Source of the DNA: Candidatus Rokuibacteriota bacterium
Lineage (GTDB): Bacteria > Methylomirabilota > Methylomirabilia > Rokubacteriales > CSP1-6
Length of the DNA stretch: 64,000 nucleotides
Direction of reading: 5' to 3'
NCBI GenBank assembly: GCA_003221695.1
Contig: QHSX01000044.1
Coordinates: forward strand, 1-64,000
Shown: positions 25,139 to 32,389 of the stretch, in pieces
Layout of the letters: every line of letters starts with the position of its first letter
Numbering within the stretch: position 1 is the first letter of the stretch
Program-made: the position numbers and the translations under genes
The notes under the pieces: model-generated
Databases searched by the model: none
What the model was told of the DNA's origin: nothing
What the model saw: only the letters and a program-made list of their open reading frames with translations

Positions 25139-25908
25139 TGCCCAAGCGACTGCTCATCCTGAACGTCCTGCTCGGTGGCGTGTGCCTCTTCTGCCTCGCC
25201 ATCATCGTGCAGCAGCTCGTCTGGTCGCCGACGCCGCCCGCCGGGCGCCCGCGCCGGGCGACGCCCCCGGGCGGCCCGGCCGTCGCGGTGCCCGCCCAGC
25301 CACACCCGCCGGTGAGCGCGTACAACGTCATCGCGAATCGGAACGTCTTCAGCCCGACGCGCAGCGACGCGCCGACGGCCGCCACGACGGCCGGCTCCCT
25401 GTTGGGCGGGCCCAAGCCGAACCTGCAGGGCGTGGTCCTGCGCGACGTGACCTCGATCGCGTACCTCGAGGACCCGCTGACGAAGCGGGTCGCCGGCTAC
25501 CGCATCGGCGACACGATCGCCGGTGGCCGGGTGGAAGCGATCACCGCCGATCACGTGATAATCTCCCGACCCGACGGCAACCTCGACGTGAGACTCCGCG
25601 ACCCGTCCAAGCCACGACCCGCGCCCGTGCCGCCACCGGGCCAGCCCGGCGTGCCCGGCCAGCCCGGTGTGCCCGGCCAGTTGCCGGTGCCAGGCGCTCC
25701 GGTGCCGCCGATGACCACTCCGCCCGTGCCGCAGCCGGTTCCGTTCCAGCCGCGGGCTCTGCCGCCTCAGCAGCCGGTCCCGCCGTTCCAGGGACCGCCG
25801 ATCAACCCGCTCATTCCTGGCCGGCGTCCCTCACCGAGCCTGGGGAACCGTCTCCCCTTACCGCCGGCGAGTCAGGGTATCCAGCAGCCGCCGCAGTCCG
25901 AGCAATAA
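25138..25908 (+). CDS. gspC: GspC-like inner-membrane protein with proline-rich tail
   Basis: This 256-residue protein has an N-terminal membrane helix (LLILNVLLGGVCLFCLAII). A proline-rich linker follows, then an HR-like domain (YNVIANRNVFSPTRSD, LQGVVLRDVTSIAYLED, GYRIGDTIAGGRVEAIT, residues ~60-155). GspC links the inner platform to the secretin. There is no PDZ or coiled-coil domain after the HR region. Instead the last ~100 residues are rich in proline, glycine and glutamine, including a short GQPGVP repeat. The start is a GTG overlapping the gspM stop. Its position next to gspD and the NVF-type HR start make the GspC call likely; PilP-like proteins share the same domain. Confidence 0.82.
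   Translation: MPKRLLILNVLLGGVCLFCLAIIVQQLVWSPTPPAGRPRRATPPGGPAVAVPAQPHPPVSAYNVIANRNVFSPTRSDAPTAATTAGSLLGGPKPNLQGVVLRDVTSIAYLEDPLTKRVAGYRIGDTIAGGRVEAITADHVIISRPDGNLDVRLRDPSKPRPAPVPPPGQPGVPGQPGVPGQLPVPGAPVPPMTTPPVPQPVPFQPRALPPQQPVPPFQGPPINPLIPGRRPSPSLGNRLPLPPASQGIQQPPQSEQ
25639..25680 (+). repeat. 18-bp tandem repeat inside gspC
   Basis: Two near-identical 18-base units and a partial third unit encode the GQPGVP repeat of the GspC tail. They differ by one synonymous base, which suggests a recent local duplication. Confidence 0.7.
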
Positions 25909-25909
25909 C

Positions 25910-28303
25910 GTGACGCGCGCCACCGCGGCGGTCTGCGCGTTCACGCTTCTCGCGGGGTGCGCGACCCCCCGTCCGCCGGCGCCGCCGCCCGTGCCGCCTC
26001 CGCCGGCGGTCAGCGTGTCACCGCCCCCGCCGCCCGCACCGGCACCGCTTCCGCCGGTGCCGCCCGCCTCCATCGGGCCGCGCGCCCAGGCGCCGGAGGA
26101 GCCGCCGCCGCGCGTCGAGCCGCCACCGCGGTTGCCGCCGGCGCCTCCGACGGCGCCCGAGGTACCCGCCGCGCAGCGGGGCCGCTTCGTCGTGCTCAAC
26201 TTCGACAACGCGGACGTCGAGACGGTGATCCAGGCCGCGAGCGAGATCATCGGCTTCAACTACGTGCTGGCGCCGGACGTGCGCGGCAAGGTGACCGTGC
26301 AGACCTCCGGCCGCATCGCCCAGGAGGACGTTTTCGGCGTCCTGCTCGCCATTCTAGAGGTGCACGGCTTCACGGCGGTCAAGGCGGGCAACCTCTACAA
26401 GATCGTGCGCATCGAGGGCGCGCGCGAACGCGCGGTACCGACGATCGTGGGCCAGACTCCGGACCGGACCCGGATCACCGACGAGATCGTCACGCAGATC
26501 GTGCCGCTCCGTTACTCGTCCGTCGCCGACCTCGCCACGCTTCTGCGCCCGCTCATCTCGGCGCGCGGCACGCTCATCGCCCACCGCGAGACGAACGTGC
26601 TCATCATCACGGACACGGCGTCCAACATCCGGCGCCTCCTCGACATCGTCCGGCTGGTCGACGTGCAGGTGGCGCAGGAGGAGCTCCAGATCATCCCGAT
26701 CCGGTTCGCGGACGCCGCCGACCTCGCGAACATCCTGAACCAGCTCTTCGCGAGCGGCCGCATCCCGACGACCGCGCCCGGCACGCCGCCCGTGCCGACG
26801 CTGCAACCCGGCGTCGCGCCCCCCGCGCTGCCCGGCGCGCCGGCCGCACCGGGGCAGCCAGGCGCCAGCCAGGAGCGACGGCCGCTCATCATCGCCGAGC
26901 GACGCTCGAACTCGCTCATCGTCCACGCCAAGAAGCACGAGGTCGAGACGATCAAGCGGCTGATCGCCCAGCTCGACATCAACATCTACGGCGGGCGGCG
27001 CGTCTTCATCTATTACGCGGAAAACGCGAAGGCGAAGGATCTCGCCTCGACGCTGAACCAGATCTACGGCCGTGAGGCTGGCGCGGGGGCGCCCGCGCCG
27101 AGCGTCCCGCCCGCGCCCGGCGCCCGCCCTCCCGCCTACACGCCGCCACCGCCGGCGCCCGGCGCGCCGGCCACCGTCGGCACGCCCGGCATCGGCGAGG
27201 CGGGCGTGACCGAGGGCCAGGTGAAGTTCATCGCGGACGAGGTGACGAACGCGGTCATCGTCACCACCTACCCGCGGCTCTGGCAGGAGATCGAGGCGAC
27301 GATCAAGCAGCTCGACCGGATGCCGCGTCAGGTGCTGATCGAGGTCCTCGTCGCCGAGATCACGCTGAAAGACGACCTGAGCCTCGGCATCGACTGGGCG
27401 GTCCGCCAGGGCCGGTTCAGCTTCGGCGCCACTCCGACGACGGGCGGGGGCTCGCTGGCGGCGCCGTCGTCGATCCTGCCCCCCGCCGGCGTGTTCGGGC
27501 CGGTCTCGGCCGGCCTCACGGCCTTCACGTTCGAGACGGGCAAGTTTTTCGCGATGCTCAACACGCTGGCGTCCCAGAACCGTGTCAACATCATCTCCAA
27601 TCCGCACATCCTGACGTCGGAGAACAAGAAGGCGGTCATCAACGTCTCGGAGTCGATCCCGATCGTCACGAGCCAGCAGCTGCCGATCGGCGGCGCCACG
27701 TCCACCGGAGGGGGTACGACGACCGCGGTCGTCGGCACCCAGTCGGTCGAGTACCGTGACGCCGGCGTGGTCCTCACCGTCACGCCACGCATCGGCGAGC
27801 ACGGCACCGTCGCCCTCGACGTCAAGCAGGAGGTCAACCAGATCGGCACCAAAACACCGCCGACCGACTCTCTGTCCATCATCAAGCGTGAGGCCGAGAC
27901 GTCGCTGGTGCTGGTCAACAATCAGACGCTCGTCCTCGGCGGCCTCATCCAGGACAAGATCACCATCACCGACCGTGGCATTCCGCTCCTGAAGGACATC
28001 CCGATCCTCCGCTACCTCTTCGGCTTCAAGGATCGGCTGGTCGAGAAGACCGAGCTCCTCCTGCTCATCACTCCTCGGGTGCTCGGCACCGCGCTCGACG
28101 CGGCGAACCTCACCGAAGAGATGCGGCGGGCCACGCCCGAGCTCGACCACGCGATCCGCACCGCGCCGCGCCCGCCGACGAACGCGCCGCCGCAGCCGCC
28201 CGCCAGCGGAGCCGAGCCCCCGGCCCCCGCGCCTGCACCGCCCATCAGCGCTCCCGAGCGGCCGGCGCCCGAGCCTCAAGCCGCGCCGCCGTCGTCCCCC
28301 TAG
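25910..28303 (+). CDS. gspD: Type II secretion secretin GspD, predicted lipoprotein
   Basis: This 797-residue secretin forms the outer-membrane pore. The N-terminus has a lipobox (LLAGC, Cys near residue 17 with Ala next), so the protein is predicted to be lipidated. A ~60-residue proline-rich linker follows, then the N0 domain (FVVLNFDNADVETVIQAAS), and N1-N3 domains with repeated IPLRFAD and ERRSNSLIVHA-type strands and two proline-rich inserts. The secretin core (ISNPHILTSENKKAVINV) and the VPLLKDIPILRYLFG-like motif (here IPLLKDIPILRYLFG) are complete. The tail is again proline-rich. The start is a GTG two bases after the gspC stop. It is the last gene of the cluster, whereas gspC and gspD are often first. 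Confidence 0.95.
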   Translation: MTRATAAVCAFTLLAGCATPRPPAPPPVPPPPAVSVSPPPPPAPAPLPPVPPASIGPRAQAPEEPPPRVEPPPRLPPAPPTAPEVPAAQRGRFVVLNFDNADVETVIQAASEIIGFNYVLAPDVRGKVTVQTSGRIAQEDVFGVLLAILEVHGFTAVKAGNLYKIVRIEGARERAVPTIVGQTPDRTRITDEIVTQIVPLRYSSVADLATLLRPLISARGTLIAHRETNVLIITDTASNIRRLLDIVRLVDVQVAQEELQIIPIRFADAADLANILNQLFASGRIPTTAPGTPPVPTLQPGVAPPALPGAPAAPGQPGASQERRPLIIAERRSNSLIVHAKKHEVETIKRLIAQLDINIYGGRRVFIYYAENAKAKDLASTLNQIYGREAGAGAPAPSVPPAPGARPPAYTPPPPAPGAPATVGTPGIGEAGVTEGQVKFIADEVTNAVIVTTYPRLWQEIEATIKQLDRMPRQVLIEVLVAEITLKDDLSLGIDWAVRQGRFSFGATPTTGGGSLAAPSSILPPAGVFGPVSAGLTAFTFETGKFFAMLNTLASQNRVNIISNPHILTSENKKAVINVSESIPIVTSQQLPIGGATSTGGGTTTAVVGTQSVEYRDAGVVLTVTPRIGEHGTVALDVKQEVNQIGTKTPPTDSLSIIKREAETSLVLVNNQTLVLGGLIQDKITITDRGIPLLKDIPILRYLFGFKDRLVEKTELLLLITPRVLGTALDAANLTEEMRRATPELDHAIRTAPRPPTNAPPQPPASGAEPPAPAPAPPISAPERPAPEPQAAPPSSP

Positions 28304-28341
28304 CCAGCCGCCCGTGTCGCGCCATGCTACGCTACACGGCG

Positions 28342-29124
28342 ATGCGACTGGCGCGCACGCTGATCGGCATGGTCCACCTCCAGCCGCTCCCGGGCAGCCC
28401 GCGCTGGCAGGGCTCGATGGCGCGCGTGATCGAGGCCGCCCTGGCCGACGCGCAGGCGCTCGTCGAGGGCGGGATCGGCGCGCTGCTCGTGGAGAACTTC
28501 GGCGACGCGCCGTTCGCGGCTGGACGCGTCGAGGCGGCCACGGTCGCCGGCGTGACGGCGGTCGCCGCGGAGATCCGCCGGGCCTTCGCCGAGACTCCGC
28601 TCGGGGTCAACGTGCTCAAGAACGACGCGCGGGCGGCGCTCGCCGTCGCCGCCGCCGTCGGCGGCCGGTTCATCCGCGTCAACGTCCACGCGGGCGCCGT
28701 CGTCGCCGATCAGGGCATCGTCGAGACCGACGCCTACCATACGCTCCGCGACCGGCGGCTGCTCGGCGTCGAGGCCTTGATCTTCGCGGACGTCGGGGGC
28801 AAGCACGCGGTCCCGCTCGTCCCCGTCGAGCTCGAGCAGGCCGCGCGCGACCTCGTCCACCGCGGGCTCGCCGACGCGCTCGTCGTGTCGGGCCCTGCGA
28901 CGGGCCAGGCGACGCCCCTCGCCGACGTCAAGCGCGTCCGGAGCGCCGTGCCGGACGTGCCGGTCCTCGTCGGCAGCGGCGTCACCGCCGAGACGGTCGC
29001 CGAGCTCCTCTCCGTCGCGGACGGGGCGATCGTCGGCACCGCCGTCAAGCGTGGCGACGACGTGCGAAATCCCGTCGACCGGGGGCGGGTGGAGCGGCTC
29101 GTTGCCGCGGCTCGTCGCCCTTAG
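28342..29124 (+). CDS. BtpA/SgcQ-family TIM-barrel protein
   Basis: This 260-residue protein matches the BtpA family: IGMVHLQPLPGSPRW at the start, GIGALLVENFGDAPF, VNVLKNDARAAL, and FIRVNVHAGAVVADQGI. A late GSGVTAETVAELLSVADGAIVGT block resembles the phosphate-binding end of TIM barrels. BtpA is needed for photosystem I accumulation in cyanobacteria; in other bacteria (SgcQ) the function is unknown and probably metabolic. I prefer the ATG at 28342; one at 28324 would add six residues. A TGC-TACGCT box lies eight bases upstream. The end overlaps the next gene by 23 bases. Confidence 0.85.
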   Translation: MRLARTLIGMVHLQPLPGSPRWQGSMARVIEAALADAQALVEGGIGALLVENFGDAPFAAGRVEAATVAGVTAVAAEIRRAFAETPLGVNVLKNDARAALAVAAAVGGRFIRVNVHAGAVVADQGIVETDAYHTLRDRRLLGVEALIFADVGGKHAVPLVPVELEQAARDLVHRGLADALVVSGPATGQATPLADVKRVRSAVPDVPVLVGSGVTAETVAELLSVADGAIVGTAVKRGDDVRNPVDRGRVERLVAAARRP

Positions 29125-30214
29125 CCTCCTCGTCCTCGCCGCCGCCGGCTGCCGGACGTATCCGCCGCTCGAGCCCGTGCGTCTCGCCGCGCTCGAGGCC
29201 GAGCTGGGCCAGCTCCTGCTCGTCGGCTTCGAGGGCACGGAGGCCGAGGGGAACGACGCGATCGAGCGGCTCCTCTGTGAGACGCGGGTCGGCGGCGTCG
29301 TGCTCTTCGTCCGGAACATCACGGGCGATGCGCAGGCGGCGCGTCTCACGCGCGCGCTGGCCGAGCGCGCCCGCGCCTGCACCGGGCGGCCACTCCTGAT
29401 CGCGGTGGACGCCGAGGGCGGCCAGGTCATGCGGCTCGGCCCCGGTGCCGGCTTTACCGCGACACTCTCCGCCGGGGAGCTCGGCGAGAGCAACGACTTC
29501 ACCCTCACCGAGCTGGAGGCACGCCGCATCGGGCGCATGCTCCGGAGCGCCGGGATCAACTGGAACCTCGCACCCGTCGTGGACGTCGGCTACGAACCGA
29601 GGAACCCGGTGATCGTAGGCGCCGCGCGGAGCTTCAGTGCCAACCCGCTCCTCGTCACGGAGCACGCACGCGCCTTCATCCACGGTTTACACGCCGAGGG
29701 TGTGCTCACCGCGCTCAAGCACTTCCCGGGGCACGGCTCGACACTCGGCGATTCCCACAAGGGCTTCGTGGAAATCCCGGCCACGGCGAACCGCGAGGCC
29801 GAACTCGCCCCCTACCGGGCGCTGATCGCCGAGCGGTTGGTCGACGCGGTGATGACCGCGCACGTCGTCGACCGCGCGCTCGACTCCGAATTCCCCGCCA
29901 CGCTCTCGCGCGCCACCCTCACGGGGCTCCTCCGCGGCGAGCTCGGCTTCGACGGCCCAGTCGTGACCGACGATCTCCGGATGGGCGCGATCGAGCGGCG
30001 CTGGGGGCTCGAGACCGCAGCCGTCACGGCGCTCGCGGCGGGCGCGGACCTCCTGCTCATCGCCGACGATCGGCTCCCCGACGGGGGCTCGGCCGCTCGG
30101 GCCGCCCTCGCCACGATTCAGAAACGCCTCGTGAGCGGCCGGCTCGATCCCGAGCGCGTCGAGGCGGCGCTCGTCCGCGTCCGGGCGCTCAAGGCGCGGC
30201 TCGGCGACGGCTGA
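29102..30214 (+). CDS. nagZ: Beta-N-acetylhexosaminidase (GH3, NagZ-like) lipoprotein
   Basis: This 370-residue glycoside hydrolase family 3 enzyme should remove GlcNAc from muropeptides or other beta-linked hexosaminides. It shows the NagZ-type LLIAVDAEGGQVMRL block, then LAPVVDVGY, and the catalytic-loop motif ALKHFPGHGSTLGDSH (general acid/base histidine). A later segment, GFDGPVVTDDLRMGAI, holds the catalytic aspartate in TDDLRM. I chose a TTG start at 29102 because it gives a clean lipoprotein signal (VALSLLVLAAAGC). The enzyme would thus be in the periplasm or on the outer membrane, unlike the cytoplasmic NagZ of enterobacteria. It overlaps the BtpA-like gene by 23 bases. Confidence 0.9.
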   Translation: MPRLVALSLLVLAAAGCRTYPPLEPVRLAALEAELGQLLLVGFEGTEAEGNDAIERLLCETRVGGVVLFVRNITGDAQAARLTRALAERARACTGRPLLIAVDAEGGQVMRLGPGAGFTATLSAGELGESNDFTLTELEARRIGRMLRSAGINWNLAPVVDVGYEPRNPVIVGAARSFSANPLLVTEHARAFIHGLHAEGVLTALKHFPGHGSTLGDSHKGFVEIPATANREAELAPYRALIAERLVDAVMTAHVVDRALDSEFPATLSRATLTGLLRGELGFDGPVVTDDLRMGAIERRWGLETAAVTALAAGADLLLIADDRLPDGGSAARAALATIQKRLVSGRLDPERVEAALVRVRALKARLGDG

Positions 30215-30233
30215 GCCGCGCGCCGCCGCAGGC

Positions 30234-31166
30234 TCACGCCCCGAGCAGGGTGAGGACCTCGTCGCGCCGAGGCAGCGAGGGCTGGGCGCCGCGGCGCGTG
30301 CACGCGAGCGCGGCCGCCGCGCTGGCGAAGCGCAGCGCATCGGCGAGCGCACGCGCCTCGCCGAGCGCCACCGCGAGGCCCGCGTTGAAGGCGTCGCCGG
30401 CAGCGGTGGTGTCCACGACCGCCACGGGAAGCGCGGGCGCCCGCACCAGGCCGTCGGCCGCGCAGGCGAGCGCGCCTCGAGCGCCGAGCGTCACGATGAC
30501 CGTTCCGGCGCCACGGCTGCGCAGCATGCGCGCCGCCGCGGCCGCGGACTCGGCGTCGCGCACGGCGATGGAGGAGAGTCGCTCCGTCTCGATCTCGTTC
30601 GGCGTCAGGTAGTCGGCGAGCGGTATCAGGGTAGGCGCCTCGTCGCGCATCGGCGCCGGATTCAGCAGCGTGACCCGGCCGCGACGCCGCGCCTCGCCGA
30701 GCGCCCACGCGACGGTCGGGAGCGGCGTCTCGAGCTGGCACAGCACGATGTCGGCCCAGGCGAGGTCCTCAGCGCGGCGCTCGGCCATCTCGACCGTGAG
30801 CTCCCAGTTGGCGCCCGGCGCCACGGCGATCGCGTTCTGCCCCTCGGCGTCCACGACGATCAGCGCCGTCCCCGTCGCGGCCCGGTCCGTCGTGCTCACG
30901 CCCGCGACCCCGATGCCCTCGTGCTCGAGCGCCGCGCGGATCTCTCGCCCCGATGAGTCGTCGCCGACGCAGGCGAGCAGACGCACCTCGGCGCCGAGGC
31001 GTCGCGCCGCGACCGCCTGGTTGGCGCCCTTGCCGCCACGGCTCACGAGGAGCGTGCCGCCGGTGACCGTCTCGCCGGGGCGTGGCAAGTGCTTCGCGGC
31101 GATCGTGAAGTCGACGTTCGCGGAGCCGACTACGAGGACGCGGGGCGCGGAGGGACGGGCGGGCAG
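30234..31166 (-). CDS. rbsK: Ribokinase (PfkB family)
   Basis: RbsK phosphorylates ribose to ribose 5-phosphate. The frame carries both PfkB signatures: SRGGKGANQAVAARRLG in the N-terminal part and DTTAAGDAFNAGLAVALG with the catalytic aspartate near the C-terminus. VLVVGSANVDF starts the first strand. The start is not clear: no ATG or GTG is in frame near the expected place. A CTG at 31166 gives a normal ~310-residue protein, and a TTG at 31226 adds 20 basic residues. Either start overlaps the end of the nucleoside hydrolase gene, so the two are translationally coupled. Together they would turn nucleosides into base and ribose 5-phosphate. Confidence 0.9.
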   Translation of the reverse strand: MPARPSAPRVLVVGSANVDFTIAAKHLPRPGETVTGGTLLVSRGGKGANQAVAARRLGAEVRLLACVGDDSSGREIRAALEHEGIGVAGVSTTDRAATGTALIVVDAEGQNAIAVAPGANWELTVEMAERRAEDLAWADIVLCQLETPLPTVAWALGEARRRGRVTLLNPAPMRDEAPTLIPLADYLTPNEIETERLSSIAVRDAESAAAAARMLRSRGAGTVIVTLGARGALACAADGLVRAPALPVAVVDTTAAGDAFNAGLAVALGEARALADALRFASAAAALACTRRGAQPSLPRRDEVLTLLGA

Positions 31167-32062
31167 AGGCGCTCCAGGAACAGGCGCAGGAACCGGTCGG
31201 TGTCGACGCCCTTGGCGATTCGACAATTCGGCTCGCCGCTCGCGCGCAGGGTCTCGCCCTCGGGGCCGATGACGAGGCGCACCGCCTCCCACTCGGCGAG
31301 CGTCGGGTCGATCGCGAGCGCCAGCGCGAGGGGATCGTGGAGGACGAGCCCCTGCGCGCCGCCCGCGTGGTCGAGCCTGAAACCACGCTCGGTGAACGCC
31401 ACGATGCGGTCGCCGAGCGGGCCCGATCCGCGCCGGAACGCGGACTTCAGACCGGCGCGGGGCAGGACGGCCTGACGCGTCGCGTCGAGGGGCACGAGGT
31501 CCAGGGGCAGGCGCGCCGCGAGCACCCGGTGGGCGGCCTCGGGGTCCACGGACATGTTGAACTCCGCCGTCGGCGTGATGTTCCCGGGCACGTCCACGGC
31601 GCCGCCCATCGCGACGATGCGACCGATCAGGCTCACCGCGCCGGCGTCCGCCTTGAGCGTGAGCGCGAGATTGGTCAGCGGCCCGATCGCGACGAGCGTC
31701 AGCAGCCGCTGCAACCGCCGCGCGTGATCCACGATGACGCTGACCGCGTCGGGCTCGAGCGGCGGCTTCTCGGCCTCGGGCCAGTCCGGGAGATCACCGA
31801 GGCCGTCCTCGCCGTGGTAGCGCTGGGCGGTGACCAGGGCGCGCGCGAGCGGCTCGGCCGCGCCCACGCCGATCACGGGACGCGGCGACGGCTCCCGCAG
31901 CCCGAGCAGACGGAAGACATTGACCGTCCCCTGCTCCACGGGGACGTTGCCGGCGACGGTCGTGATCGCCTCCACGCTGATCTCCGGCGAGTTCCAGCCG
32001 AACAGGAGCGCGAGCGCGTCGTCGATCCCAGGGTCGGTGTCGATCAGGACGGGCGCGGCCAT
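31130..32062 (-). CDS. Nucleoside hydrolase (inosine/uridine-preferring family)
   Basis: This 310-residue enzyme cuts the N-glycosidic bond of ribonucleosides to give ribose and base. The calcium-binding signature DTDPGIDDALALL is present at residues 8-20, followed by ITTVAGNVPVEQ and a YHGEDGLGDLP loop. The GPLTNLALTL block and the later EFNMSVDPEAAH segment are typical. The substrate range is not defined by sequence alone. A TAGACT box (32069-32074) ends exactly six bases before the ATG, which suggests a leaderless transcript. The ribokinase gene overlaps its 3' end. Confidence 0.93.
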   Translation of the reverse strand: MAAPVLIDTDPGIDDALALLFGWNSPEISVEAITTVAGNVPVEQGTVNVFRLLGLREPSPRPVIGVGAAEPLARALVTAQRYHGEDGLGDLPDWPEAEKPPLEPDAVSVIVDHARRLQRLLTLVAIGPLTNLALTLKADAGAVSLIGRIVAMGGAVDVPGNITPTAEFNMSVDPEAAHRVLAARLPLDLVPLDATRQAVLPRAGLKSAFRRGSGPLGDRIVAFTERGFRLDHAGGAQGLVLHDPLALALAIDPTLAEWEAVRLVIGPEGETLRASGEPNCRIAKGVDTDRFLRLFLERLCPPVPPRPASS

Positions 32063-32068
32063 GGCCCG

Positions 32069-32074
32069 AGTCTA
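32069..32074 (-). promoter_or_regulatory. -10 box of the nucleoside hydrolase gene
   Basis: TAGACT on the minus strand is six bases before the ATG at 32062, which would start the mRNA at the start codon. I see no good -35 box. Confidence 0.45.
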
Positions 32075-32098
32075 AATCAATTCCCGGCGCAGAATCTC

Positions 32099-32126
32099 CT
32101 GACGTCCCGGGCGCATCAAGTACAAT
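32099..32126 (+). promoter_or_regulatory. Predicted promoter of the SelW-like selenoprotein gene
   Basis: A CTGACG box at 32099-32104 and a TACAAT box at 32121-32126, 16 bases apart, fit a sigma-70-type promoter. The message would have a ~25-base leader with a GAGGAGG ribosome-binding site before the ATG at 32159. Confidence 0.55.
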
Positions 32127-32158
32127 GAGACGACCCCTCAAAGAAGAGGAGGAGCGGC

Positions 32159-32389
32159 ATGGACATCCAGATCAAATACTGCGGCGAGTGAAACTACCTG
32201 CCGCAGGCCTCCAGTTTGCAGGAGGCCATCAAGAAGAAGTACGGTCTCACCGCCGGCCTCAAGGAAGGCGCCGGCGGGATCTTCGAGGTGTCGATCGACG
32301 GCACGGTCGTCTACTCCAACCAGACGACGTACCGCTTCCCGACGGACGCCGAGATCTTCGAGAAGATCGAAGCGGCTAAGAAGAAGTAA
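32159..32389 (+). CDS. SelW/Rdx-family thioredoxin-like selenoprotein (in-frame TGA read as selenocysteine)
   Basis: The frame opens with ATG-encoded MDIQIKYCGE, meets TGA at 32189-32191, and continues without a break for 65 codons to a TAA. If TGA is selenocysteine the protein has 76 residues and the active site is C8-G-E-U11, the CxxU motif of the SelW/SelT/SelH (Rdx) family. The rest also fits: NYLPQASSLQEAIKKK, then GIFEVSIDGTVVYSN, then FPTDAEIFEKIEAAKKK. These proteins have a thioredoxin-like fold and are thought to be thiol-redox proteins. A good ribosome-binding site and a promoter precede it, and a stem-loop follows the TGA. A standard gene caller will miss it or cut it. It overlaps the convergent CoA-transferase gene by 14 bases. 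Selenocysteine synthesis genes are not in the window. Confidence 0.85.
32192..32227 (+). promoter_or_regulatory. Candidate bacterial SECIS element
   Basis: A perfect 7-bp stem (GGCCTCC at 32206-32212 with GGAGGCC at 32221-32227) carries an 8-base loop AGTTTGCA. The loop begins 21 bases after the TGA and has a G among its first two bases. This agrees with the known layout of bacterial SECIS elements, which lie in the coding sequence just after the selenocysteine UGA and bind SelB. Confidence 0.6.

Noticed and set aside
32159..32389. The SelW-like gene as a pseudogene with a premature stop
   Set aside because: The TGA falls exactly at the redox-active position, the frame is intact afterwards, and promoter, ribosome-binding site and SECIS-like stem are all present. 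A random stop would not show this combination.
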